64,000 nt of DNA, from contig NZ_JACOGF010000004.1 in the NCBI RefSeq assembly GCF_014284335.1, positions 186,001 through 250,000 on the forward strand, given 5' to 3'. How positions within the stretch are numbered: position 1 is the first letter of the stretch; each line of letters opens with the position of its first letter. This document shows positions 10,209-19,488 of the stretch, one piece after another. Source of the DNA: Undibacterium hunanense. GTDB lineage: Bacteria > Pseudomonadota > Gammaproteobacteria > Burkholderiales > Burkholderiaceae_D. The notes under the pieces are model-generated. The model was not told the DNA's origin and ran no database searches. It saw only the letters and a program-made list of their open reading frames with translations. Position numbers and translations under genes: made by a program.

Positions 10209-10715
10209 ATGACAATCAAGATTGGCGATACCCTGCCTGAAGGCAGTCTGGCAGAATTTATTGAAGTGGAATCCGAAGGATGTTCACTGGGACCAAATAC
10301 TTTTAACGTGTCGGACCTGACCAAAGGTAAGACCATCGCTATTTTTGGTTTGCCTGGTGCTTATACACCAACTTGTTCCGCCAAACATGTGCCTGGCTAT
10401 ATCGCCAATGCTGCAGCCCTGCAAGCCAAGGGCGTGGATGAAATCTGGTGCATCTCCGTCAATGACGCATTCGTCATGGGCGCATGGGGCCGCGATCAAA
10501 AAGCCACAGGTATTGTACGCATGATGGCTGACGGCAATGCGGCTTTCAGCAAGGTATTGGGCCTGGATGCAGATTTCAGCAAATTCGGCATGGGCACACG
10601 CTCACAGCGTTATTCCCTGCTGGCAGTAGATGGTGTGGTCAAGCAACTCAATATTGAAGAAGGCGGCAAGTTCGAAGTATCGAACGCAGAAACACTGCTG
10701 GCACAATTGGGCTAA
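10209..10715 (+). CDS. Peroxiredoxin (Prx5/AhpE-like redoxin)
   Basis: This is a thiol peroxidase that reduces H2O2 or organic peroxides, probably cytosolic as it has no signal peptide. The 168-residue product has the Prx5-type active-site region GLPGAYTPTCSAKHVPGY with the likely peroxidatic Cys at residue 56. A second Cys at 25 lies near the N-terminus. The late GTRSQRYSLLAVDGVV segment is typical of this subfamily. A GGGAG ribosome site lies 8 bases before the ATG. It is monocistronic and bounded by its own terminator. Confidence 0.92.
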   Translation: MTIKIGDTLPEGSLAEFIEVESEGCSLGPNTFNVSDLTKGKTIAIFGLPGAYTPTCSAKHVPGYIANAAALQAKGVDEIWCISVNDAFVMGAWGRDQKATGIVRMMADGNAAFSKVLGLDADFSKFGMGTRSQRYSLLAVDGVVKQLNIEEGGKFEVSNAETLLAQLG

Positions 10716-10740
10716 TCCTGATTTGTCATCTTCAGTAGTA

Positions 10741-10773
10741 AAAAACGGCGCTGCACCTGTGCGCCGTTTTTTT
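10741..10773. terminator. Intrinsic terminator, possibly bidirectional
   Basis: AACGGCGC pairs with GCGCCGTT around a 9-base loop, flanked by A5 on the left and T7 on the right. It lies between the convergent peroxiredoxin and acetyltransferase genes and could serve both strands. Confidence 0.9.
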
Positions 10774-10822
10774 ATGGGGCCTATGGAACTTAATTCAGTA
10801 TTTGATTCAGTACTGGATCCAT

Positions 10823-11317
10823 TTACTCCAGTGCCTTGGACATGATGTGTGACTGCACGCCATAGCCTTGTGCCCTGTAAAACGCCATGGCGTTTTGATT
10901 GAAGTCGAATACTTCCAGCCTTAGCTCCACCGCCTGATGTTCACGCCCCCAGGCGGTAGCTGCATCCATCAGCATGCTTCCCACTCCTTGTTGCTGATGC
11001 CGGTCTGACACCACGATGGTGCCGATGCGGCATATGCGCCGACAGTATAAAAAAGGGATGGTCATGTTTTCATGCCAGCTCAGGGTAATGAAGCCGATCA
11101 CGGCATCATTCTGGCAAGCCAGCAGCGCGCAGGTGTGTGCCGCCTGAAAAGATGCCTGCCAGAACAGGCGATCAAGTTCACGCTGGTTGTGCTTCACAAA
11201 AATATGCGGGGCTTGCGCATGGTGTTGGGCATTGATCTGATCACTGAGCTCACACATGGCTTCCACATCTTCAGACGTGGCTTTACGGATGGTAACTGTT
11301 GTTGTTTGTGTATGCAT
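10823..11317 (-). CDS. GNAT family N-acetyltransferase
   Basis: This is a 164-residue acetyl-CoA-dependent transferase of unknown substrate. The N-terminus (VTIRKATSEDVEAMCELSDQIN) is the usual first strand and helix of GNAT folds. The acetyl-CoA loop IGTIVVSDRHQQQGVGSMLMD lies around residues 108-128, and NQNAMAFYRAQGY is the conserved last element. It is convergent with the peroxiredoxin gene. Its start region abuts a MITE-like repeat shared with the lpxC upstream region. Confidence 0.85.
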   Translation of the reverse strand: MHTQTTTVTIRKATSEDVEAMCELSDQINAQHHAQAPHIFVKHNQRELDRLFWQASFQAAHTCALLACQNDAVIGFITLSWHENMTIPFLYCRRICRIGTIVVSDRHQQQGVGSMLMDAATAWGREHQAVELRLEVFDFNQNAMAFYRAQGYGVQSHIMSKALE

Positions 11318-11338
11318 TGATTTTGCTTTTATCCAGTC

Positions 11339-11507
11339 TTAGAACCTGTTTGCGATCTTACTGCGCGAGCGCAATCTAAATCTGCGCAGGGCTCATGCGC
11401 TGCTCAAAATGCTCATGTACTAGTGTACATTCCGCTTTTTGCGCTGCGCTTTATGTTTCCCTAACCCCGCTGACGCTCGCTCGCTACAGATCGTAAACAC
11501 GTTCTTA
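11339..11507. repeat. MITE-like palindromic element before lpxC
   Basis: The 20-base ends (TTAGAACCTGTTTGCGATCT at 11339-11358, and the complement of 11488-11507) match at 17 of 20 positions as terminal inverted repeats. The interior is also loosely palindromic around a central ATGTAC-TAGT-GTACAT (11415-11430). The length is about 169 bp and there is no ORF. This looks like a non-autonomous mobile repeat or a long RNA hairpin. Confidence 0.65.
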
Positions 11508-11529
11508 CATGGGAAATGATACTAACCGA

Positions 11530-11535
11530 TATAAT
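11530..11535 (+). promoter_or_regulatory. TATAAT hexamer just before lpxC
   Basis: A perfect -10-like TATAAT ends only 6 bases before the lpxC ATG at 11542. If used, transcription would begin at or next to the start codon, giving a leaderless message, with the -35 region falling at the right end of the repeat (TTACAT at 11505-11510, spacing 19). No Shine-Dalgarno is visible at 11542. Weak overall. Confidence 0.3.
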
Positions 11536-11541
11536 AGCGTG

Positions 11542-12477
11542 ATGTTAAAACAACGAACAATCAAACATCCGGTCAAGACCATAGGCGTCGGTTTGCATTC
11601 CGGCACCAAGGTGGAACTGATCATGCGCCCGGCACCGGTGGATACCGGCATCATCTTTACCCGTACTGACCTGGTTCCCCCGGCTGTTTTGCCTGCCCAG
11701 GCGCTGATGGTGGGTGATACCCGCATGGCATCGACCTTGTCGAATGAAAACGGCAAGGTGTCTACGGTCGAACACCTGTTGTCTGCCTGCGCCGGATTGG
11801 GTATTGATAATTTATATATCGATGTCAGTGCTGAAGAAATTCCCATCATGGATGGTTCGGCTTCTTCCTTTGTTTATCTGTTGCAGCAGGCTGGCATGCA
11901 GGAACAGGCTGCTGCCAAGAAATTCATACGCGTACTGAAAGCCGTGGAAATCCGTGAAGGCACAGGCAAGTCGGAAAAATGGGCCAGGCTGGAACCCCAT
12001 GATGGTTTCAAGCTGCATTTCTTCATTGAGTTCAATCATCCGGCTGTCGATGGAACCGTGCAGACAGCAGAAGTGGATTTTGCCCGCGCCTCTTTCGTGC
12101 AGGATGTAGCACGGGCACGTACTTTTGGCTTTATGCAGGATGTGGAAATGCTGCGTGGAATAGGCCTGGCGCGTGGTGGTTCCATGGAAAATGCCATCGT
12201 CATGGATGAATACCGCATCCTGAATTCAGACGGTTTGCGCTTTGATGATGAGTTTGTACGCCACAAAATACTCGATGCGATTGGTGACCTGTACCTGATC
12301 GGTCATCCTTTCCTGGCAAGTTATACCGCTCACAAATCGGGCCACGGTCTGAATAATCAGTTGCTACGCGCCCTGTTGGCAGATCCTGGCGCGTATGAAA
12401 TCGTCAGCTTTGATGATGCCGGTATGGCACCACCTACTTATGCGACACAAGTGGAACGCGAATGGGCAGTGGTCTGA
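11542..12477 (+). CDS. lpxC: UDP-3-O-acyl-GlcNAc deacetylase
   Basis: LpxC is the zinc deacetylase that commits UDP-3-O-acyl-GlcNAc to lipid A synthesis. The start [21 protein letters not shown] matches the family N-terminus; an upstream ATG at 11509 would add 11 unsupported residues. The 311-residue product has the zinc ligand region [15 protein letters not shown], the MDGSASSF segment, and the C-terminal [15 protein letters not shown] with zinc and catalytic histidines. Placement after the dcw cluster is typical of proteobacteria. Confidence 0.96.
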   Translation: MLKQRTIKHPVKTIGVGLHSGTKVELIMRPAPVDTGIIFTRTDLVPPAVLPAQALMVGDTRMASTLSNENGKVSTVEHLLSACAGLGIDNLYIDVSAEEIPIMDGSASSFVYLLQQAGMQEQAAAKKFIRVLKAVEIREGTGKSEKWARLEPHDGFKLHFFIEFNHPAVDGTVQTAEVDFARASFVQDVARARTFGFMQDVEMLRGIGLARGGSMENAIVMDEYRILNSDGLRFDDEFVRHKILDAIGDLYLIGHPFLASYTAHKSGHGLNNQLLRALLADPGAYEIVSFDDAGMAPPTYATQVEREWAVV

Positions 12478-12488
12478 CCAAAATAGAA

Positions 12489-12527
12489 TTGGTCGGTCAA
12501 AAAGACCTGATCCGCCGTGCGGACCAA
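12489..12527 (+). terminator. Branched hairpin after lpxC
   Basis: TTGG at 12489 pairs with CCAA at 12524. Inside lie two perfect stems, GGTC-AAAAA-GACC and TCCGC-CGT-GCGGA, giving a three-way-junction shape. CTTATTTTG follows, with only a short T-run. It begins 11 bases after the lpxC stop. It may be an inefficient terminator or a 3'-end stabiliser between the convergent lpxC and DUF721 genes. Confidence 0.4.
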
Positions 12528-12588
12528 CTTATTTTGTAACAGTAATTAATAAAATACTTGTTCTTTTGACTTCCCGGATTTATCAGGT

Positions 12589-13098
12589 TTAACCCTGCCC
12601 ACCAGGCCGGTGGCGTTGCAGTAAACGCCCCAGCGCCGCTCTTAAATCAGCGTTTTGCGAAGTCTTTTCCAGCGTCTGTTCCAATTGACCAAATGCTTGC
12701 AGGGCTTTGCCGGAAAAAGCTATTTGCTTTACGGCAACGGGTTTTTCAACGACCCGCTTGACTTGTACTTTGATACGGATTGCGTTAATCTGCCAACCCC
12801 GTTCTTGCAAATTTACTTGCAATTTCGGACATTGTTGTTTCAATTTAGTCGCCAGCGCAGCATTGGGCGCCGATAGCGTCAGTTGTCCTTCAGACACCTG
12901 CATGACCTCACAGGTCTCAAATATTGGCGGCAATATTGCCTCGCAATCTTTTTGCAGCGCCAGATTGCGCTGCACCGTGGGCAGCAGCGAAGCAATTTTA
13001 TCGTTACTGCGCAAAAAATCGGCGGCACCGCTGGCAGCCGGCACTTTGCGGCCGCGTTTGATGTTAATTGGGTAAGAAGGACGTGATGATGTTGACAT
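12589..13098 (-). CDS. DUF721 / DciA-like protein
   Basis: A 169-residue protein whose middle (LLPTVQRNLALQKDCEAILP, then LTLSAPNAALATKLKQ) matches the DUF721 family. Some members of that family (DciA) load the replicative helicase in bacteria lacking DnaC. The N-terminus is basic (INIKRGRKVP) and could contact DNA. A DUF721 gene divergent from an M23 peptidase and secA is a recurring arrangement in Betaproteobacteria. The helicase-loading role is by family analogy only. Confidence 0.8.
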   Translation of the reverse strand: MSTSSRPSYPINIKRGRKVPAASGAADFLRSNDKIASLLPTVQRNLALQKDCEAILPPIFETCEVMQVSEGQLTLSAPNAALATKLKQQCPKLQVNLQERGWQINAIRIKVQVKRVVEKPVAVKQIAFSGKALQAFGQLEQTLEKTSQNADLRAALGRLLQRHRPGGQG

Positions 13099-13180
13099 GC
13101 GCTATACCTTACCACAAAGACGCCCCGCGAAATGCCGCAACGCTGGTCGCCAATAGAACTGTTTTAAGAGGAGCATATTG

Positions 13181-14128
13181 ATGCAAATCATTTTGATGCA
13201 CTCCCGCTTTACCCAAGCCAAATCCGTGACCCTGTCGTCACGCCATGTCATTTTCGGTCTGTTCAGTTTTCTTCTGATTATTACCTTGTGTGCAGCCATG
13301 ATGGCGGCATTGACCCTGCGGCTTGCCAGTGCAGATTTGCCGGTTCTGCGTGATCTGGTGCCAGTGGCCACCGCAGAGGTGAGTAATAAAGACAAGTATA
13401 TGAAAGAAAACCTGGCCGCCATGGCTGCCAAGCTGGGCGAGATGCAGGCCCAGTTGATACGTCTGGATGCCCTGGGTGAACGGGTACAAGGTCTGGCTGG
13501 CGTCAAGCCGGAAGAATTCAACTTCAAGGAACTGCCAGGACGGGGCGGCCCGGAGGTGACATCGCAACCAGCCAAGGAGTTGAACATGGAAGAATTCCAG
13601 GCCGCGCTGGATGCCATGTCGCGTGATGTCGAACACCGTTCCGATTACATGAACGTGGTCGAGACAAAATTGATGGGTTTCAAAGTGCAGTCCAAGCTTT
13701 TGCCCACCATTCAACCAGTGAATGTTGCCTATAATGCATCCGGTTTTGGCTGGCGGCTTGATCCGTTTTCTGGCCGCAGCGCTTTCCATGAAGGCATCGA
13801 TTTCTCCAGCCCGACCGGCACGCCTATCGTGGCTGCGGCTGGTGGCGTGGTGGTGGCGGCTGAATATCATCCGCAATTTGGGAATATGGTCGAAATTGAT
13901 CACGGTGGCGAGATCATGACGCGCTATGCCCATTCGTCCAAGGTCTACGTCAAACTCGGTGATATCGTGAAACGTGGGCAGCATATTGCCGACATCGGCT
14001 CTACCGGCAGGTCTACCGGCGCTCACCTGCATTTTGAGGTGCATGTCAAAGGCGTGCCACAAAATCCCCATAAATTCTTGTCGGCAGGGGCAAATCAGGC
14101 GAATCTGGCGGCCCTGGGTCAAAAATAA
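13181..14128 (+). CDS. M23 family metallopeptidase, membrane-anchored
   Basis: This is a probable peptidoglycan DD-endopeptidase or an EnvC/NlpD-like amidase activator. The 315-residue product has one N-terminal membrane segment (about residues 20-48), a coiled-coil stretch (about 70-165) and a C-terminal LytM domain. The zinc ligands are intact: H203 and D207 in FHEGIDFS, and H282/H284 in GAHLHFEVH. An intact site suggests catalysis rather than a degenerate activator. ATG at 13181 has a strong AAGAGGAG ribosome site; a TTG one codon earlier is unlikely. It lies upstream of secA. Confidence 0.92.
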   Translation: MQIILMHSRFTQAKSVTLSSRHVIFGLFSFLLIITLCAAMMAALTLRLASADLPVLRDLVPVATAEVSNKDKYMKENLAAMAAKLGEMQAQLIRLDALGERVQGLAGVKPEEFNFKELPGRGGPEVTSQPAKELNMEEFQAALDAMSRDVEHRSDYMNVVETKLMGFKVQSKLLPTIQPVNVAYNASGFGWRLDPFSGRSAFHEGIDFSSPTGTPIVAAAGGVVVAAEYHPQFGNMVEIDHGGEIMTRYAHSSKVYVKLGDIVKRGQHIADIGSTGRSTGAHLHFEVHVKGVPQNPHKFLSAGANQANLAALGQK

Positions 14129-14157
14129 ACTTGAGTTTGCGGGATTTGTCTCCAACT

Positions 14158-14173
14158 CCAGACTTATGTCTGG
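14158..14173 (+). terminator. Small hairpin after the M23 gene
   Basis: CCAGAC pairs perfectly with GTCTGG around a TTAT loop, 29 bases after the M23 peptidase stop. No T-run follows, so termination is uncertain. It lies in the 192-base gap that should also hold the secA promoter. Confidence 0.35.
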
Positions 14174-14320
14174 CATTCATATATGCTGCCTTGTCAGTTT
14201 ATCAGGCAGTGTTTGTAGCTATTTGGATGCCGCATGGTAAAATCACAGGTTAGCCTATTGTTGCTGTCGAATTAATCATTTGCGGCCGCTTTTTTCAGAA
14301 TTTAACTTTCCGTTCATAGC

Positions 14321-17080
14321 ATGTCATTCCTGACCAAGATATTCGGCAGCCGCAACCAGCGGCTTTTGAAGCAATACCAAAAGACTGTGCGTGAGATCAA
14401 CGCACTGGAACCCCAGTTCGAGGCTTTGTCAGACGAGGCTTTGAAGGCCAAGACTGGCGAGTTCAAGACGCGTGTTGCCAACGGGGAGACGCTGGACAGT
14501 ATCCTGGTGGAAGCCTTTGCGGTCTGCCGCGAAGCCAGCAAACGCGTATTGAAAATGCGCCACTTTGATGTGCAGATGATAGGTGGCATGGTGCTGCATT
14601 ACGGCAAAATTGCCGAAATGGGCACTGGCGAGGGTAAAACCCTGATGGCGACTTTGCCTATCTACCTCAATGCCCTGTCCGGCAAAGGTGTGCATGTCGT
14701 TACCGTCAATGATTACCTGGCGCAGCGCGATGCCGAATGGATGGGTATCCTGTACGGCTGGCTGGGTCTGAGCACGGGTATCAACCTGTCGCAGCTTGAT
14801 CATGATGCCAAGCAGCTCGCTTATGCATCTGATATTACCTACGGCACGAATAATGAATACGGTTTTGATTATCTGCGCGACAACATGGTGTATGAAGCCA
14901 AGGACCGCGTACAGCGCAGCCTGAATTTCGCCGTCGTCGATGAAGTCGATTCCATCCTTATCGATGAAGCACGTACACCGCTGATCATCTCTGGCCAGGC
15001 AGAAAATCACACTGAGCTGTATTACAAGATCAATGAAGTCCCGAAACTGCTGACCTTGCAGATTGGTGAAGAAACACCGGATGGCAAGGGCAAGATAGAA
15101 GTCCCGGGTGATTACACCAAGGATGAAAAAGCCCACCAGGTATTGTTGACTGAAGCTGGTCACGACAAGGCTGAACGCATTTTGACGCAAATGGGTCTGC
15201 TGCCGGAAGGCGCTTCCCTGTACGATGCGGCAAACATCACCCTGATCCATCATCTGTACGCCGCCTTGCGTGCACATGCCCTGTATTTCAAAGACCAGCA
15301 CTATGTGGTGCAGAATGACGAAATCGTCATTGTCGATGAATTTACCGGCCGCATGATGACGGGCCGCCGCTGGTCCGATGGCCTGCATCAGGCGGTTGAA
15401 GCCAAGGAAGGCGTGCGCATCCAGAATGAAAACCAGACTCTGGCTTCCATTACCTTCCAGAATTATTTCCGTATGTACGCCAAACTGTCAGGCATGACAG
15501 GTACGGCAGATACCGAAGCCTATGAATTCCAGGAAATCTATGGCCTGGAAACTGTCGTCATTCCACCTAACCGCCCATCCCAGCGTAAGGACAGGCAAGA
15601 TCAGGTGTACAAGTCGGCGCAGGAAAAATACGGCGCCATGCTGATCGACATCAAGGATTGCTATGAGCGCGGTCAGCCGGTGCTGGTTGGTACGACTTCG
15701 ATTGAAAATTCTGAACTGCTGTCCGGCATACTGACGCAGGCAGGTTTGCCGCACAATGTCTTGAATGCCAAGCAGCATGCACGTGAAGCGGAAATCATTG
15801 CCCAGGCCGGTCGTCCGAAAGCGATTACCATCGCTACCAACATGGCGGGTCGTGGTACCGATATCGTGCTGGGTGGTAATGTGGCCAAGCAGGTGCAGTT
15901 GATCGAAGCCAATCCTGATTTGTCGGATGCCGATAAATTTGCCCAGTCACAAAAACTGCGTGATGAATGGCAATCCCTGCATGAACACGTGGTGAATGCA
16001 GGTGGCTTGCATATCGTCGGCACCGAGCGTCATGAATCCCGTCGCGTCGACAATCAGTTGCGTGGTCGTTCCGGTCGTCAGGGTGACCCTGGTTCTTCCC
16101 GTTTCTACCTGTCGCTCGACGATACGCTGTTGCGTATTTTTGCCGGTGACCGTGTACGTGCCATCATGGACAGGCTGAAAATGCCTGAAGGTGAACCGAT
16201 AGAAGCAGGCATCGTCTCGCGCTCCATTGAATCGGCGCAGCGCAAGGTCGAAGCCCGTAACTTTGATATCCGCAAACAATTGCTGGAATATGATGACGTC
16301 GCCAATGACCAGCGTAAAGTGATTTACCAGCAGCGTAATGAATTGCTGGAAGCGCAGGACATGTCCGAACTGATTTCTTCACTGCGTCATGGCATGTTCC
16401 ACGACATCGTGCGTGAATATGTACCGGCAGAATCGGTGGAAGAACAGTGGGATATTCCTTCCCTCGAAGCTGTATTGCGCAATGAATGGGCGCTTGATAT
16501 TCCTTTGGCAAAAATGCTGGAAGAAGAAGCCAATCTGAACGATGAAGACATCATGGAACGCGTGCAAAAAGCGGCCAATGATGTCTACCAGGCCAAGCTG
16601 GATATCGTCGGTAAAGATTCATTCGCCGGGTTCGAGCGCAGTGTCATGCTGCAAAGTATAGATTCACACTGGCGTGAACATCTGGCTGCGCTGGATCATC
16701 TGCGTCAGGGTATCCATCTGCGTGGTTATGCTCAGAAAAACCCGAAACAGGAATACAAGCGCGAAGCGTTTGAACTGTTTGGCCAGATGCTGGACCAGAT
16801 CAAGAATGAAGTGGTCAGAACCGTGGTTACCGTACGCATACAGTCTCGTGAAGAGATAGAAGCGGCGGAAGAGCAGTTGGCACAGTCGCAGATTGAAAAC
16901 GTGCATTACCAGCACGCCGATTTTGATGCCGATGCCTCGGCAGAAGAAATAATGGCACCGGGTGTGATTGCTGATGATGGTCAGGCGGAAGTCGGTTACG
17001 CCCTGAAAATCGGCCGCAATGATCCTTGCCCATGCGGTAGCGGCAGAAAGTTCAAGCAATGCCACGGCAGACTTGCCTGA
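14321..17080 (+). CDS. secA: Preprotein translocase ATPase SecA
   Basis: SecA drives Sec-dependent protein export at the inner membrane. The 919-residue length is normal. The Walker A motif MGTGEGKT lies near residue 101 and the [15 protein letters not shown]alker B region near 207. [13 protein letters not shown] and [10 protein letters not shown] belong to the second motor domain. The C-terminal zinc tail [13 protein letters not shown] binds SecB and phospholipids. No secM-like gene precedes it; the M23 peptidase occupies that place. An intrinsic terminator follows. Confidence 0.98.
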   Translation: MSFLTKIFGSRNQRLLKQYQKTVREINALEPQFEALSDEALKAKTGEFKTRVANGETLDSILVEAFAVCREASKRVLKMRHFDVQMIGGMVLHYGKIAEMGTGEGKTLMATLPIYLNALSGKGVHVVTVNDYLAQRDAEWMGILYGWLGLSTGINLSQLDHDAKQLAYASDITYGTNNEYGFDYLRDNMVYEAKDRVQRSLNFAVVDEVDSILIDEARTPLIISGQAENHTELYYKINEVPKLLTLQIGEETPDGKGKIEVPGDYTKDEKAHQVLLTEAGHDKAERILTQMGLLPEGASLYDAANITLIHHLYAALRAHALYFKDQHYVVQNDEIVIVDEFTGRMMTGRRWSDGLHQAVEAKEGVRIQNENQTLASITFQNYFRMYAKLSGMTGTADTEAYEFQEIYGLETVVIPPNRPSQRKDRQDQVYKSAQEKYGAMLIDIKDCYERGQPVLVGTTSIENSELLSGILTQAGLPHNVLNAKQHAREAEIIAQAGRPKAITIATNMAGRGTDIVLGGNVAKQVQLIEANPDLSDADKFAQSQKLRDEWQSLHEHVVNAGGLHIVGTERHESRRVDNQLRGRSGRQGDPGSSRFYLSLDDTLLRIFAGDRVRAIMDRLKMPEGEPIEAGIVSRSIESAQRKVEARNFDIRKQLLEYDDVANDQRKVIYQQRNELLEAQDMSELISSLRHGMFHDIVREYVPAESVEEQWDIPSLEAVLRNEWALDIPLAKMLEEEANLNDEDIMERVQKAANDVYQAKLDIVGKDSFAGFERSVMLQSIDSHWREHLAALDHLRQGIHLRGYAQKNPKQEYKREAFELFGQMLDQIKNEVVRTVVTVRIQSREEIEAAEEQLAQSQIENVHYQHADFDADASAEEIMAPGVIADDGQAEVGYALKIGRNDPCPCGSGRKFKQCHGRLA

Positions 17081-17118
17081 TTGATTTGATAGCCTGATCA
17101 GCAGTACAGAAAGACCAG

Positions 17119-17145
17119 AGGGACGAAGCGATTCGTCCCTTTTTT
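17119..17145 (+). terminator. Intrinsic terminator after secA
   Basis: AGGGACGAA pairs with TTCGTCCCT around a GCGA tetraloop and is followed by TTTTT. It ends the secA transcript 39 bases after the stop. Confidence 0.92.
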
Positions 17146-17210
17146 ATGGCCATGATTTTATGGCTGTCATTTTATGACGATCACATCTGCACGAAATGCA
17201 CTGAAGAGAG

Positions 17211-17996
17211 CTAAGGCAGATTACCCTGTAAGTCACGCACCAGTTGCAATAACTTTGGGCGTACCTCATGCAATAGAAATTCCTTGCTCAGCAAGAAGGC
17301 CGGGCCACCGCAGTTAATGGCCACCGGTGCCTGCCCGGCACCTGGTGAAAAGGCGATGGCGATGGCATTCACATCTGTTTGCCAGTCGCCGAAAGAACTG
17401 CAGCAAGCAAATTCCCTGACCTCTTGCAGGCTGCGCTGTATGCCGGCTTCCAGATCTGGCCATTGCTCGTCCTGTGTAGTACGAATTTCAGTCAATACAA
17501 CTTCGCGTTCAATAGCCGGCAGGCTGGCCAGCAATGCCCGCCCCATGGCAGTAGTCGCAAGCGGGATGCGCGAACCTACATCCAGGCTCAGGGTCAACGC
17601 ATTCTGGCTGCGACAGTTTTCTATATAAATCATGCTGAGTCTGTCACGCATGCCTAGCGACACCATTCCTCTGGAAAAATCTGCCAGTTCCTGCATCAGG
17701 GGTCGTGCCAGTTGCCGTACGTCGAGCCGCGCAATCATGGCACTGCCCAGCGCCAGGGTGGCTGACCCCAGGCGATATTGTCCCTGGCTGGCGATGTAAT
17801 GCAGATAGCCCAGTTTGGTCAGGGTATAGGTCAGGCGCGATACCGTGGACTTGGGTAACTGACAGCGCTGGGCAATTTCCTGATTGCCCAATGCCTTGTC
17901 GCCAGGACGAAAACAGGCCAGCACATCGAGCCCGCGTGCCAGTGCGGTAACGAAGTGACGATCTTCCTTCATCGTGCCATGGTGGGTGTCATCCAT
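17211..17996 (-). CDS. IclR family transcriptional regulator
   Basis: A 261-residue regulator with an N-terminal winged helix (about residues 15-75: SLARGLDVLAC-type helix, then CQLPKSTVSRLTYTLTKLGYL) and a C-terminal effector-binding IclR domain (about 90-255) with AMGRALLASLP. It is transcribed away from an acyl-CoA dehydrogenase gene. The 197-base shared intergenic region contains a perfect palindrome. The arrangement suggests it controls that dehydrogenase, and perhaps itself, in response to an acid or CoA-pathway metabolite. The effector is unknown. A second in-frame Met lies 8 codons in. Confidence 0.9.
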   Translation of the reverse strand: MDDTHHGTMKEDRHFVTALARGLDVLACFRPGDKALGNQEIAQRCQLPKSTVSRLTYTLTKLGYLHYIASQGQYRLGSATLALGSAMIARLDVRQLARPLMQELADFSRGMVSLGMRDRLSMIYIENCRSQNALTLSLDVGSRIPLATTAMGRALLASLPAIEREVVLTEIRTTQDEQWPDLEAGIQRSLQEVREFACCSSFGDWQTDVNAIAIAFSPGAGQAPVAINCGGPAFLLSKEFLLHEVRPKLLQLVRDLQGNLP

Positions 17997-18093
17997 ACCT
18001 GTTGGTCTTTGCTAAAAATCAATAAGTCATCTTACTGCATGGTCGCCAAAAGGCTTGACCTTGACAGAGCGCGGGCCTAAAGTGGAAATCAAT

Positions 18094-18128
18094 GTTCTAT
18101 TATGGAACTTAATTCTGCATTGCAGAAT
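18094..18128. promoter_or_regulatory. Candidate IclR operator region
   Basis: A perfect palindrome ATTCTGCA-T-TGCAGAAT spans 18112-18128, and a GTTC-N7-GAAC inverted repeat lies just upstream (18094-18108). Both sit in the gap between the divergent IclR and acyl-CoA dehydrogenase genes. IclR-family regulators bind such short palindromes in shared promoter regions. Assignment to this regulator is by position only. Confidence 0.5.
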
Positions 18129-18193
18129 AACATATCCAAACCCAAGGCTGATACAAGCCTTACATTGCACAAGCTGCCCATCCCAGGATAACC

Positions 18194-19375
18194 ATGGACT
18201 TGAATTTCACCTCTTCTGAACTGGAATTTCGTCGAGAAATTCAGGAGTTTTTACAGCAATCCCTGCCAGCCGATATTCGTCAAAAAGTCAGGCATGGCAT
18301 ACCGCTGGAAAAACGGGATTACCAGCGCTGGCAGCAAACCCTGCATGTGCATGGCTGGGGTGGAAGTTCCTGGCCAGCTGAATTTGGTGGTACCGGATGG
18401 TCAGCCGTGCAGCGTTATATTTTTGAAGAAGAATGTGCGGCCGCAGGTGCACCGCGTCTGCCGCCTTTTGGTATCAAGATGGTGGCGCCAGTCTTGATGG
18501 AATTTGGCTCTCCGGCACAACAACAGCGATTCTTGCCCAAAATTCTGGCGGCAGAAGAATGGTGGTGTCAGGGTTATTCGGAGCCGGGCTCAGGGTCTGA
18601 TCTGGCATCTGTCAAAACCACGGCAGAGCGTATGCGGGATGCAGGAGGTGAATATTACCGGGTCAATGGGCAAAAAACCTGGACCACGCTGGCCCAGTAT
18701 GCAGACTGGATATTTTGCCTGGTGCGCACCGACCGTGAGGTCAAGCCACAACGTGGCATTTCCTTCCTGCTGATCGATATGAAGTCGCCGGGGGTGACCG
18801 TCAGACCTATCATCACCATGGATGGCGCGCATGAAGTCAATGAAGTCTGGTTTGATGATGTCAGGGTGCCGCTGGACAATCTGGTTGGTCAGGAAAACCA
18901 GGGCTGGACCTATGCCAAATTCCTGCTTGGGCATGAACGCACCAATATCGCTGGTATCGGTATCGCCAAAAGAGAGTTGACACGACTCAAGCGTGTCGCT
19001 GCCCAGGAATGGAAGAATGGCCGTCCATTACTGGAAGACGCCCGGTTTGCTGCCAGTATTGCACAAGTAGAGATTGATCTGATGGCGCTGGAAATGACCA
19101 ATCTGCGTGTGCTTTCAGCCGAAGAACAGCAACGTGCGCCCGGGCCAGAAGCGTCCATATTGAAGATCAAGGGGACCGAGATCCAGCAAGCTATTACCGA
19201 CATGCTGATGCAGGCGGTAGGTGAGCAGGCACTTGCACTCAGGGACCGGTCCGACATGTCAGAGATTGCAAGTTCACTCGCCATCAATTACCTGAACATG
19301 CGCAAGCTGTCGATTTATGGTGGTTCGAATGAAATACAAAAAAATATCATTGCCCAAATGATCATGGGTTTATAA
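18194..19375 (+). CDS. Acyl-CoA dehydrogenase family protein
   Basis: A 393-residue FAD flavoprotein that should introduce a 2,3-double bond into an acyl-CoA and pass electrons to ETF. The N-terminal helical domain precedes the FAD/substrate segment WWCQGYSEPGSGSDLAS and VNGQKTWTT. The C-terminal domain ends with NYLNMRKLSIYGGSNEIQKNIIAQ, the usual FAD-binding end of the family. The substrate cannot be read from the sequence. It stands alone opposite an IclR gene, with no CoA ligase or hydratase beside it. Confidence 0.92.
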   Translation: MDLNFTSSELEFRREIQEFLQQSLPADIRQKVRHGIPLEKRDYQRWQQTLHVHGWGGSSWPAEFGGTGWSAVQRYIFEEECAAAGAPRLPPFGIKMVAPVLMEFGSPAQQQRFLPKILAAEEWWCQGYSEPGSGSDLASVKTTAERMRDAGGEYYRVNGQKTWTTLAQYADWIFCLVRTDREVKPQRGISFLLIDMKSPGVTVRPIITMDGAHEVNEVWFDDVRVPLDNLVGQENQGWTYAKFLLGHERTNIAGIGIAKRELTRLKRVAAQEWKNGRPLLEDARFAASIAQVEIDLMALEMTNLRVLSAEEQQRAPGPEASILKIKGTEIQQAITDMLMQAVGEQALALRDRSDMSEIASSLAINYLNMRKLSIYGGSNEIQKNIIAQMIMGL

Positions 19376-19429
19376 ACCATGAATATATATAAGGAATAAG
19401 GACCGCGAATTTCCGTACCGCAAACATGC

Positions 19430-19457
19430 TTCGCAGCGCAGCAAAATGCCCTACAAT
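19430..19457 (+). promoter_or_regulatory. Possible argJ promoter
   Basis: TACAAT at 19452-19457 with a weak TTCGCA at 19430-19435 (16-base spacing) lies about 30 bases before argJ, giving a short leader that includes the AGGAAA ribosome site. The -35 is poor, so confidence is low. Confidence 0.3.
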
Positions 19458-19488
19458 GTCGGCTTGATTTCAACGCTAGGAAACTATT

